Part shown: positions 1-7,461 of the stretch, piece after piece
How positions within the stretch are numbered: position 1 is the first letter of the stretch
Layout: the number at the start of each line of letters is the position of its first letter
Assembly (NCBI GenBank): GCA_002360555.1
Contig: DEQS01000022.1
Coordinates: 1 to 29,814 of the forward strand
Direction of reading: 5' to 3'
DNA: 29,814 bases
Source: Chloracidobacterium sp. UBA3360
Lineage (GTDB): Bacteria; Acidobacteriota; Blastocatellia; Pyrinomonadales; Pyrinomonadaceae
Notes under the pieces: generated by a model
The model's input: the letters and a program-made list of their open reading frames with translations, nothing else
Database searches by the model: none
Told to the model about the DNA's origin: nothing
Translations under genes and position numbers: made by a program

Positions 1-1197
1 AAGGTCTGTTGTAAATGCTCCAGTTGTGCCGGACACAACCACCTTCGTATCAGCTGTCGTCACGCCCGTTCCGGCCTTCCAGTAAAAGCCACGCTCGGTG
101 ACAGCCGAACCGCCATCAGAAGTGACGTTGCCGTTCAATGTTGCGGTTGATGCTCCTACGCTTGTGGCGGCGGATGACGATACGACCGGGGCAACGACAG
201 CCACAGCAGCAGGAACTGCATTGAAAACTGCCACGTCATCCAGGAACAAGTTCGCAACGTTCGACGTGCTGTTGATAGCTGTGAACGTTGTACTGTTGAT
301 AGAGGTGTTCGCGGCCAAGCCAGCTTTCGTTAGGTCGTCGCCTATTCTCGTTCCATTGATATATAAATCGAATTTTTGGACTGCAACGGTTTGAGCTACT
401 CCATTGTAAGTGTAGTTAATCGTTCCGCTCGTCTTATTGTTGCCTACGATTTCAACGGTGTAGACCGTACCCTGACTGAACGCGCTGTTTGTTAGCCCCG
501 TACTGGTAAATGAACCCGCGTTGTCAAACGTAAGCGTCAACGCACCCGATGCCCCATAGGAAAAGCGCAGTGCGGTAAAGCTTTGGGCAGAAGAATAAGC
601 ATTGTTATCCGAATAGAATGCCCCGGTGCCTTGAGAAAACGTCCAACTGCCGGAAGTCGCTGTGCTACCTGCAGAAGAATCTCCGAAAAGAGCCTTAAAT
701 GAAGTATAGAATTCGGTACCTGTAGTGTAGGCGACCATCGGCGAAACTTTTGTGACAGATGCACTCGACGAGGAAACCGCACGGATGTATGATCCGGTGG
801 TTCCCAAAGGGTTCGAGGCGTTTGCAAGTACCACCGGTGCGCTAGGAGCGGAAGCTCCTGCCCTTGCATACGTTGTTCCAGTCGTAGGATTTGGAAAAAG
901 ATTGGTGACTGCAGTCTGACTTGTGTTAGACCCCGTACCAGTTCCGAAATTCTGCAGCGAAGTCTCCCCAGCAAAAAAGAACATCGGCTCAATCGGTTCG
1001 GCGCTGTTTTGTTCGGCCACGTCGGATTTAGGCGCGGTTATGACCGGTTGGCTTGTGGGGGCCATGCCGAAAAACTCTTTTACGGAGTCAAATGCCTTTA
1101 CTGCCGGCGATGTCGCGCCTAGGGCGGCGATGGCGGCGAGGGCCGAGATGATGAGCGTAACGGTAACCAGACGGAACGAGACGGATCGATTCTTCAT
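1..1197 (-). CDS. Secreted repeat-containing protein, 5' part (runs off left edge)
   Basis: An open frame of 399 codons on the minus strand has no stop from the ATG at 1197 to the window edge, so the C-terminus is missing. Residues 1-35 are a signal peptide: MKNR start, a hydrophobic stretch rich in Leu/Ile/Ala, and an Ala-rich end. A Ser/Thr/Ala/Gly-rich region follows, with motifs such as FYTSFKALFGD and LFLDDVAVFNAVP that suggest a beta-sandwich domain. The last visible part (about residues 340-399, with SDGGSAVTERGFYWKAG) resembles the start of a fibronectin-III-like repeat common in large exported proteins. A weak GAG lies about 8 bases before the start. I cannot assign a function; an exported surface or extracellular protein is the safest reading. 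The secretion signal and the open frame are seen directly, the domain folds are inferred. Confidence 0.85.
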   Translation of the reverse strand, partial: MKNRSVSFRLVTVTLIISALAAIAALGATSPAVKAFDSVKEFFGMAPTSQPVITAPKSDVAEQNSAEPIEPMFFFAGETSLQNFGTGTGSNTSQTAVTNLFPNPTTGTTYARAGASAPSAPVVLANASNPLGTTGSYIRAVSSSSASVTKVSPMVAYTTGTEFYTSFKALFGDSSAGSTATSGSWTFSQGTGAFYSDNNAYSSAQSFTALRFSYGASGALTLTFDNAGSFTSTGLTNSAFSQGTVYTVEIVGNNKTSGTINYTYNGVAQTVAVQKFDLYINGTRIGDDLTKAGLAANTSINSTTFTAINSTSNVANLFLDDVAVFNAVPAAVAVVAPVVSSSAATSVGASTATLNGNVTSDGGSAVTERGFYWKAGTGVTTADTKVVVSGTTGAFTTDL

Positions 1198-1238
1198 AAA
1201 TTTACTCGTAAAAACAAACCAAATTGTCTTTGCTTGGT

Positions 1239-1295
1239 ATCGCCGACCAAAAGCTTTTCAGGCGGGAACAAAAAGCTCTGTCCACAGGCGGCGAT
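1239..1295 (-). promoter_or_regulatory. Possible structured leader of the secreted protein gene
   Basis: About 40 to 100 bases upstream of the minus-strand start at 1197 there are two nested inverted repeats. The outer arms are 7 bases (1239-1245 with 1289-1295, ATCGCCG/CGGCGAT) and the inner arms are 7 bases (1252-1258 with 1271-1277, AGCTTTT/AAAAGCT) with a 12-base loop. The pairing is seen in the sequence. It matches no riboswitch family I recognise, and chance pairing is possible. Confidence 0.3.
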
Positions 1296-1410
1296 CGTAA
1301 AATCTAAATTATTGTCAGTCAGGCTAGTTTAGGGAAATAAAGATCTATGTCAAGTGATAGTGATCACCGCTGAAAGAATTAAGGTTTTGGCAACGCGGCG
1401 GAGTTTTAGC

Positions 1411-1437
1411 CACGAATTACACGAATGACACGAATAT
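1411..1437. repeat. Three 9-bp direct repeats (CACGAATNN)
   Basis: Three head-to-tail copies read CACGAATTA, CACGAATGA and CACGAATAT. They sit 26 bases before the 21-bp array. Short runs of this CACGAAT/CACGGAT type recur in intergenic DNA of many unrelated bacteria, as far as I recall, and have no agreed function. The rest of 1198-1463 shows no convincing gene. Confidence 0.6.
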
Positions 1438-1463
1438 AAGGCGATTATTAGGCAAATAAAGTG

Positions 1464-1715
1464 CTTCGCGCGACTTATTAAGCCCTTCGCGCAACTTATA
1501 ATGCCCTTCGCGCGGCTAATAATTGCCTTCGCGCAACTTATTTTCCCGTCCGCGCAGTTTATTTTCCCGCCCGCGCAGTTTATTTTCCCGTCCGCGCAAC
1601 TTATTTTCCCGTCCGCGCAACTTATTTTCCCGTCCGCGCAACTTATTTTCCCGTCCGCGCAAATTATTTTTCCGCCCGTACAAATTATTTTCCCGCCCGC
1701 GCAGCGATCTTTCCT
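1464..1715. repeat. 21-bp tandem array, 12 copies
   Basis: Twelve contiguous 21-base units run from 1464 to 1715. Units 7, 8 and 9 (1590-1652) are identical, GTCCGCGCAACTTATTTTCCC without its last base; flanking units drift, with CTTCGCGC at the left end and a broken last copy. Every unit keeps a CGCGC(A/G)-type core followed by an AT-rich half. The unit length is divisible by three, so several frames stay open on both strands and give heptad-repeat ORFs; these look like by-products. No spacers separate the units, so this is not a CRISPR array. It lies between the divergent secreted-protein gene and the dioxygenase gene. A related 21-bp array lies at about 11.7-11.9 kb. Confidence 0.92.
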
Positions 1716-1794
1716 CGCCATCGGCCCCTGCGAATTGTTGCGAGATAACTATTTTGGGTTATAGTTTTATAGCCTCCGTTAAGACAGATCAGAT

Positions 1795-2619
1795 ATGCAG
1801 CAGTTAGAGCAATTTCAGCGGGACGGTTTTCTCATACTCGAGGGTTTTAACTCTGACAGCGAGTGTGACGCCTTGATGACGCGTGCCGCCGAGCTTTCGA
1901 CGGGCTTTGACTACACCGGCCATCCTTCGGTTTTTCAAACATCCGAACAAACCCGGACGAGCGACGATTACTTTCTCAAGTCCGGCGGCCGCATATCTTT
2001 CTTTTTTGAAAAAGATGCATTCACCGCGGACGGCAAACTAAAAAACACGATCGAACTCTCGCTCAACAAAATAGGCCACGCTCTGCACGATCTGGATCCT
2101 GTCTATAACAATTTCTCACGCTCGCCGCAGATGAAACGGCTCGCCGCCGAACTTCAACTGGCCGATGCTCTGTTGATACAGAGCATGCACATCTTTAAAC
2201 ATGCAGAGATCGGGGGCGTGGTCGACGTGCATCAAGACTCGACGTTTTTGTACACCGAACCCGGATCATGTGTCGGATTTTGGTTCGCGTTAGAAGATGC
2301 AACAGTTGATAACGGTTGTATGTGGGCCAAACCGGGCGGGCATCAGACGGCTTTGCGGTCTTGGTTTCATCGAAGTGATCGCGGCGGAACTGAGTTTAAG
2401 ATATTTGACCCGTCGCCGATCGATATGACCGAAATGATCCCGCTCGAGGTAAAAAAAGGAGCCTGCATCGTGCTCGATGGCCTGCTCCCTCATTACAGCC
2501 TGCCGAATACAAGTGATCGATCACGACAAGCCTTTGCCATCCACACGATCAGCCCCAACGCTCATTACCCTGCGCAAAACTGGTTAAGGCGTGACCTGTC
2601 AACACTCTCTCCGATCTGA
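1795..2619 (+). CDS. Phytanoyl-CoA dioxygenase family protein (PHYHD1-like)
   Basis: A 274-residue soluble protein of the Fe(II)/2-oxoglutarate-dependent dioxygenase superfamily. The iron-binding triad is visible as His146-x-Asp148 (VHQDSTFLYTEP) and the distal His233 (LPHYS), with SDRSRQA near residues 240-246 supplying the likely 2-oxoglutarate-binding Arg. The stretch from HQDSTFLYTEP through ALEDATVDNGCMW closely follows the human PHYHD1 pattern, and the length fits that family. The reaction type is oxidative hydroxylation of a small substrate with decarboxylation of 2-oxoglutarate; the substrate cannot be told from the sequence. The ATG at 1795 gives the full N-terminal helix, but no good ribosome binding site precedes it. 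It appears monocistronic, with 220 bases before the next gene. Confidence 0.9.
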   Translation: MQQLEQFQRDGFLILEGFNSDSECDALMTRAAELSTGFDYTGHPSVFQTSEQTRTSDDYFLKSGGRISFFFEKDAFTADGKLKNTIELSLNKIGHALHDLDPVYNNFSRSPQMKRLAAELQLADALLIQSMHIFKHAEIGGVVDVHQDSTFLYTEPGSCVGFWFALEDATVDNGCMWAKPGGHQTALRSWFHRSDRGGTEFKIFDPSPIDMTEMIPLEVKKGACIVLDGLLPHYSLPNTSDRSRQAFAIHTISPNAHYPAQNWLRRDLSTLSPI

Positions 2620-2673
2620 GCGCCGATCTATGCAAAGCTCAATGATAGCAATGACCTAGGGCGTAAATATTCG

Positions 2674-2702
2674 TTTACAACATTAACCGCATCGTGTATT
2701 CT
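2674..2702 (+). promoter_or_regulatory. Candidate sigma70-type promoter
   Basis: TTTACA at 2674-2679, a 17-base spacer and TATTCT at 2697-2702. The -35 matches consensus at 5 of 6 positions, the -10 at 4 of 6. It would give a leader of about 130 bases for the secreted lectin-domain gene starting at 2840. Confidence 0.4.
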
Positions 2703-2839
2703 TTGAGGTGAAATTGCGAACCGCGCAATCTTAGCAACTCAACATCTTAAAATTTCATCTTGTCTTGCGGTGACGCCATTGGCCGCCGTTTTTTCAAATA
2801 TTAAAGCCTAAGACCTTTAACGATCTTTTCGGAGGGCCT

Positions 2840-3592
2840 ATGCAGATAGGAACAAGAACAATACGATCCATCACTTTTTTGCTGCTGACGCTTTTGCTTG
2901 CCGTAAGTGCGTTTGCTGATACCGTCCGGCTTAAGGACGGCAGCATTATCAAAGGCAAGATCACCAGCTTTGACAGCGGTAAATTTGTCGTTGTAATCGG
3001 CGAAGGATCACGCCGCCGCGAGATGACATTTATGGCGTCTGAGATCGAGTCGATCCAGTTTGATTCGCCGACGATGAATCCGCAAAATACTTTGCCAACA
3101 GCTCGTCCGGCTTCGTACAAAGACCCCGTAAAAACCACGCCCACGGTCAAAGTCGTAACATCAGATACGACCGTACCGCAAACACGTCCCGACAATTCGG
3201 GCGGCAAATTAAAACCGATCGCCTGGACGGTAAAAGTGCTGGCAAACAACACCGCAAACGGCTGGACGAATTCCGGCTGGGTCGTTAAAAAAGGCCAGCG
3301 GATACGGATATCGGGCGACGGTAAGATCTCGCTCGGCAAAGGCAAATCAACGACCGCATCGGGTGACTACGCTCTCGAAGACAATCAAAAGCTGTTAAAA
3401 AACGTAGCGACCGGAGCCCTGCTCGCGGTGATCGGCGATGACAATAATGATTTTATCTATGTCGGAGCCGAGCGTGAATTTGTTGCCACCCGCGACGGTG
3501 CCCTTTTTCTCGGTATCAATGAGGGCAATCTCGACGACAACTCAGGTTCGTTCAACGTTAAGATCGAGATCATTACCGACGACGGAAATTAA
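2840..3592 (+). CDS. Secreted protein with PA-IL (LecA)-like lectin domain
   Basis: The 250-residue product starts with a signal peptide (residues 1-26, ending AVSAFA). Residues 28-75 contain VRLKDGSIIKGKI, the look of a small SH3/LSm-like beta-barrel. A Pro/Thr/Val-rich linker (about 78-125) follows. Residues 128-244 match the layout of the Pseudomonas galactose-binding lectin LecA: an N-terminal VKVLANN strand, a central GALLAVIGD strand, and a C-terminal NEGNLDDNSGSF motif where LecA has its calcium- and sugar-binding loop. The loop is two residues shorter than in LecA, so calcium and sugar binding are likely but not certain. GGAGGG lies about 6 bases before the ATG, and a strong terminator follows, so the gene is probably transcribed alone. 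It probably acts in the periplasm or outside the cell. Confidence 0.82.
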   Translation: MQIGTRTIRSITFLLLTLLLAVSAFADTVRLKDGSIIKGKITSFDSGKFVVVIGEGSRRREMTFMASEIESIQFDSPTMNPQNTLPTARPASYKDPVKTTPTVKVVTSDTTVPQTRPDNSGGKLKPIAWTVKVLANNTANGWTNSGWVVKKGQRIRISGDGKISLGKGKSTTASGDYALEDNQKLLKNVATGALLAVIGDDNNDFIYVGAEREFVATRDGALFLGINEGNLDDNSGSFNVKIEIITDDGN

Positions 3593-3612
3593 CTGCGACG
3601 GCAGCTCAGATC

Positions 3613-3650
3613 AAGATCCCGGTTCTTAAATGGCCGGGATCTTTTATTTT
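3613..3650 (+). terminator. Rho-independent terminator
   Basis: Perfect 10-bp stem (AAGATCCCGG at 3613-3622 with CCGGGATCTT at 3634-3643), an 11-base loop and a T-rich tail. It ends the lectin-domain gene. Confidence 0.9.
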
Positions 3651-3718
3651 GCTTGCTTTCGACCAACTAAACACGGACAATCTGTATCTAATACTAAAGG
3701 CCCCGAAAGGAAATATTT

Positions 3719-4978
3719 ATGCTGTCCATTTCTGCTAAACGTTTACTCTTTGCTGCGTTAACGCTCTCGATCTCCCTCATGGTTTTCGCATCACCAGGTT
3801 TCACACAGTCAAAACCTCAAAAGCCGACAACGGCAACCGGCGACGGAAAAAAGAACGGCCGCCCAACGCCGATGACCGAAGAAGAGATCAAAAAGGCTGA
3901 GGAGGCGAAGAAACGGGCTGAAGAGGAAAAGAATGCGATCATTGATGACACGATCGAAAAGGTCGATACCAACATCGTCAATGTCGATGCCGTTGTCTAT
4001 AACAAAAAGACGGGCCAGATCATCACTGGGTTAAAGAAAGAAAACTTTGCGATCTTTGAGAATGGCGTGAAACAAAACATCGCGAGTTTTGCGACGCCCG
4101 AATCGCCGATCACAGTAACGCTAGTGGTTGAATTTAGCAAATGGAGCGAAGTTTTTGGGTCGGCGTCAGGCGGATATTTTGAGCCCGGCACTTACGAAGT
4201 CGTTCGTCCCGTAGCACAGTTCGTGTCCAAATTTATCAAACCGCCCAATGACTACGCCTCGATCATAGCGTTTGACCTGCGTCCTACGCCTATCACCGAT
4301 TTTACAAATGACCCGGCCCGTCTAAATTCGGCGGTTAACATTCTGCTGCGAAGCCAACCCGCCTTTCGTGAGAATAATCTTTTTGACGCGCTCAAATTTG
4401 CGCTCATCGGCGGACGGGGCGATAGCGTTGTGTTAGAAAATTCCAAGAACGAACAATCCGATTACGGTGGCATGGCGGATGTAAGATCAAAGCGAAGAGC
4501 GATCATCCTTGTCGCATCCGGCATCGATACATTTAGCCGGACCAACTATGACCAGATACGACGCGTCATTCAGGAAGCGGGGGTACCGATCTATATCATC
4601 AGCACCGGCAATTTGTTTTATAAAAAGTATGAGATGTATCTCGGCCCTACCGACAGCATCACCGGCATGCCGGGACGTCTTACATTTTTACAGGCGCAGA
4701 ATTCGATGAATACTTTTGCGGCCGAATCCGGTGGTGTCCATTTCCCGATGACCTTTGAGGGCGAGGTGCCCGGCTACCTCAACAATATCAACGCTATGCT
4801 TCGCAATCAGTATTCTCTTGCCTATGATCTAGCAGACGGTCACGAACCCGGCAAAAAATATAAGATCGAAGTAAAGGTCGACATCGATGGTGACGGCCAG
4901 TACGACAACAAAATGCTGGTCGTCCAACACAAGCCGTTTTACAGTACGCCCAAAAAGGACGATAAGAAAAAGAAATAG
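3719..4978 (+). CDS. VWFA-related domain protein (acidobacterial TIGR03436 type)
   Basis: A 419-residue exported protein. Residues 1-30 form a signal peptide (ends GFTQ); 52-75 are a charged, probably helical segment rich in Glu, Lys and Ala; from about 84 the product has the layout of the VWFA-related family expanded in Acidobacteria, with VNVDAVVYNKKTGQ and GLKKENFAIFENGVKQ before the Rossmann-like VWA core. The usual metal site DxSxS is replaced: the segment reads VVEFSKWSE, with Glu138 in place of Asp. The later strand AIILVASGIDTFSR lacks the usual SDG as well. Metal-dependent ligand binding is therefore doubtful. The C-terminus is Lys-rich. AGGA lies about 8 bases before the ATG, and a terminator follows, so it is probably monocistronic. 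The role is unknown; exported protein-protein contact is likely. Confidence 0.88.
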   Translation: MLSISAKRLLFAALTLSISLMVFASPGFTQSKPQKPTTATGDGKKNGRPTPMTEEEIKKAEEAKKRAEEEKNAIIDDTIEKVDTNIVNVDAVVYNKKTGQIITGLKKENFAIFENGVKQNIASFATPESPITVTLVVEFSKWSEVFGSASGGYFEPGTYEVVRPVAQFVSKFIKPPNDYASIIAFDLRPTPITDFTNDPARLNSAVNILLRSQPAFRENNLFDALKFALIGGRGDSVVLENSKNEQSDYGGMADVRSKRRAIILVASGIDTFSRTNYDQIRRVIQEAGVPIYIISTGNLFYKKYEMYLGPTDSITGMPGRLTFLQAQNSMNTFAAESGGVHFPMTFEGEVPGYLNNINAMLRNQYSLAYDLADGHEPGKKYKIEVKVDIDGDGQYDNKMLVVQHKPFYSTPKKDDKKKK

Positions 4979-5004
4979 TCCGGTGCAGTGAATACAGTAA
5001 CAAG

Positions 5005-5042
5005 AATGATGGACGGTCGAAGCATCGTTCATCATTTTTGTT
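5005..5042 (+). terminator. Rho-independent terminator
   Basis: An 11-bp stem with one G-U pair (5005-5015 with 5026-5036), a 10-base loop and a run of T. It ends the VWA-related gene. Confidence 0.8.
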
Positions 5043-5086
5043 TGGTTAGTGACCTAGTATCTGCTAGCCTAATAGATTGACCTGAA

Positions 5087-6994
5087 ATGAGCAGAACCAT
5101 CATAGACAGCTATAAGAAGAAACTTGCCGCCGAGGAGGGCTATGTGGTGTCGCGCGTGGCCGATTTGCGTATCGCTTTGTGCTATCCAAACACGCACTCG
5201 ATCGGCATGGCAAACCTCGGACTGCATACGATGTATGAGCTGTTCAACGCCATTCCGGGCGTTTCATGCGAACGTGTTTTCCTGCCCGATACGACTGAAT
5301 TAAAAGAATACGAACGCACCCGCACGACGCTGATGTCGCTTGAGACGCAATCGCGTGTAAAAGATTTTGACGTTGTGGCTTTCTCGATCTCGTTCGAGAC
5401 CGATTACCTCAACATGGCAAAGATGCTGCAGCTTTCCGGCATCCCGGTCTGGTCAAAAGACCGGACCCATTTTGATCCGCTGGTGATAATGGGCGGGGCC
5501 GCATCATTCCTTAATCCCGAGCCGATTGCAGATTTCACCGATGTGATCGCTGTCGGCGAGGGTGAGGTGCTTGCCTATCAATTGGTCGATGCGATCTTTG
5601 AAAACGAATCTAAGGACGAGATACTGCTCGCTTTAGCACAGATCGGACGCGGGTTTTATGTACCGTCGCTGTACGATGTTGTCTATAACGACGACGGAAC
5701 GGTCTTTGACTACATACCGAATGAGAAAGGTGTGCCAAAACGTGTCGGTCGTGCTCTGGCGTCCGTAAATCCAAAAGAAGGTACACTCCGCCGGGCAATG
5801 AAACGCGGCGAAACAGAACTAGCTGAGTTTTTGCTGGATCAGGATACGTTTTGTCCGTCGACCGCGATCTGGTCACCCGAAGCCGAAATGGGCGACCGAT
5901 TGCTCGTCGAAATTTCGCGCGGGTGTTCGCAGGGCTGCAGGTTCTGCTGGGCGGGTTACAACTATTATCCTCCGCGTGTCGTGCCGGCAAAAGACATCCT
6001 TGCCAAGGCCCGAGAGTGGCGGCACAAAACTAACAAGATCGGCCTCGTCTCAACCGCCGTCTGCGACCATCCTGAGATCTCGACGATCTTGCGTGAACTT
6101 CGTGCAATGGATTACCGCATCTCAGTCTCAAGCCTCAGGCTCGATCAGATCTCGGACGAGCTGCTCGACGCATTGGTCGCATCCCGCGATCAACAGATCG
6201 CCGTCGCGCCGGAAACAGGCAGCGACCGTCTGCGGCGTGTAATAAACAAAAATCTGACCAACGACGAGATCGTCGATATTTGCGGGGCCGTTTTTGATCG
6301 AGGCATGCTGACCGTCAAACTTTATATGATGGTCGGGCTGCCGACCGAGACTCAGGACGACCTCGATGAGATGTTTGTACTCGTCGAACGGATCAAGGAC
6401 CGGATGCTTGAGGCCGGCAAAAAGATCGGCCGCGCGGGCAAGATCATCCCTTCGCTGAACGGTTTCGTGCCAAAACCGAACACGCCACTTCAATGGGACG
6501 CGATCTGCGATGAAAGAGAGTTAAAAAAGCGGATCAAATATGTGTGTAAGGGATTGAGCAAGATACCCAACGTCGAGGTTCGCTTTATGTCCTCACGCAT
6601 CGCCCACGAACAGGCTCTCTACTCGTCCGGTGACCGCACGGTTGCGGCGGCGATCGATGCGGCGGCCCGTAATGGCGGCGACCTTGATCGAGCGTTGCGT
6701 GAGACGGGTATTGACCCGGCATTTCATACCTCGCGCGACCGTAGCTATGACGAATTTTTGCCGTGGTCGATAGTCGATTCGGGGCTCTCGTTCGAGTTCC
6801 TTAAGACCGAACATGAAAAAGCCCGAGAGTCGCTCTCGAGCCTTCCTTGTCCTGCGGTTGAAAAATGTACGACTTGCGGTGTCTGCCCAAGCACCTGGCT
6901 TGCGGACGCACCCGAAGCGTTGGTTAATATCCAACCATTAAAGATCAAACAACTGCTCGGAATTCCCGCTTCGGCCGGATCGACCTTAGTTTAG
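5087..6994 (+). CDS. B12-binding-domain radical SAM protein (TIGR03960 family)
   Basis: A 635-residue cytosolic iron-sulfur enzyme. The N-terminal 170 residues have the cobalamin-binding-like fold seen in this family (CYPNTHSIGMANLGLHTMYEL; later MGGAASFLNPEPIADF and VGEGE). The radical SAM signature CxxxCxxC is Cys280, Cys284, Cys287 (ISRGCSQGCRFCW), which would bind the [4Fe-4S] cluster that cleaves S-adenosylmethionine. A C-terminal cysteine group at 588, 594, 597 and 600 (CTTCGVC) may hold a second cluster or zinc. In other genomes such proteins are often fused to or followed by a TIGR03936/DUF2344 domain; that partner is absent here. The substrate is unknown. The ATG at 5087 fits the family N-terminus, with no strong ribosome binding site. 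The gene converges with the next one 23 bases downstream. Confidence 0.9.
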   Translation: MSRTIIDSYKKKLAAEEGYVVSRVADLRIALCYPNTHSIGMANLGLHTMYELFNAIPGVSCERVFLPDTTELKEYERTRTTLMSLETQSRVKDFDVVAFSISFETDYLNMAKMLQLSGIPVWSKDRTHFDPLVIMGGAASFLNPEPIADFTDVIAVGEGEVLAYQLVDAIFENESKDEILLALAQIGRGFYVPSLYDVVYNDDGTVFDYIPNEKGVPKRVGRALASVNPKEGTLRRAMKRGETELAEFLLDQDTFCPSTAIWSPEAEMGDRLLVEISRGCSQGCRFCWAGYNYYPPRVVPAKDILAKAREWRHKTNKIGLVSTAVCDHPEISTILRELRAMDYRISVSSLRLDQISDELLDALVASRDQQIAVAPETGSDRLRRVINKNLTNDEIVDICGAVFDRGMLTVKLYMMVGLPTETQDDLDEMFVLVERIKDRMLEAGKKIGRAGKIIPSLNGFVPKPNTPLQWDAICDERELKKRIKYVCKGLSKIPNVEVRFMSSRIAHEQALYSSGDRTVAAAIDAAARNGGDLDRALRETGIDPAFHTSRDRSYDEFLPWSIVDSGLSFEFLKTEHEKARESLSSLPCPAVEKCTTCGVCPSTWLADAPEALVNIQPLKIKQLLGIPASAGSTLV

Positions 6995-7017
6995 TTTTAA
7001 GATATTTGCTCCAAACA

Positions 7018-7428
7018 CTAATACTGTTTCATCAAAAATCCCGTCGGTGTTGCGGTGTGGTCAAATTTGTACATATATTTGTACATCCCGAACGGCAGGA
7101 TATTGACTTCCTTTGTATAAGTAACGTGCGCGGTCAAAGCGTTGCCGGCCTGTTTGACGTCAACCACGGCGTCGGCCGGAATGTCATTTTGTACGATCGC
7201 TTTTGCGATACGAGCCTTTACATTATCGACGGGGTTTAGTTTGCCCGATATTGCTAACCCTTGCAGCACAGCTGTGCTCATCTCACTCTTTAAACTTTCT
7301 GCATTGTACGCGACGGGAACGTAGTTAAGCCCGGCATTCGCAAATAGAACGATCGCCACCACTACAATCACAAATTTCACGCCCGCACTGCCGCGTTCGG
7401 ACTCGCGATTTTTTGCAAAACTATTCAT
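7018..7428 (-). CDS. Small single-span membrane protein of unknown function
   Basis: The 136-residue product has a short charged N-terminus (KNRESERG), one hydrophobic segment at about 15-33 (GVKFVIVVVAIVLFANAG), then a soluble alpha/beta-looking domain that probably faces the periplasm. The ERGSAGVKF-hydrophobic layout recalls prepilin-like and DUF4845-type proteins, but I see no clear prepilin peptidase site, so no function is given. AGGAG about 8 bases before the ATG supports the start. It follows aroB by 33 bases in the same direction and is probably the last gene of the glmM-aroB operon. Its stop lies 23 bases from the converging radical SAM gene. Confidence 0.8.
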   Translation of the reverse strand: MNSFAKNRESERGSAGVKFVIVVVAIVLFANAGLNYVPVAYNAESLKSEMSTAVLQGLAISGKLNPVDNVKARIAKAIVQNDIPADAVVDVKQAGNALTAHVTYTKEVNILPFGMYKYMYKFDHTATPTGFLMKQY

Positions 7429-7461
7429 TTCGTTAACTCCTGAATTAAAAGGGCAATGATT

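Noticed and set aside
1464..1715. CRISPR array
   Set aside because: Units are contiguous 21-mers with no unique spacers, and no cas genes are present.
1350..1764. Heptad-repeat ORFs on both strands across the 21-bp array (Cys-rich on minus, Pro/Ala/Phe-rich on plus)
   Set aside because: A repeat period divisible by three keeps several frames open at once. Three different frames are open over the same bases and none has convincing start signals; the minus-strand product also runs through the 9-bp CACGAAT repeat.
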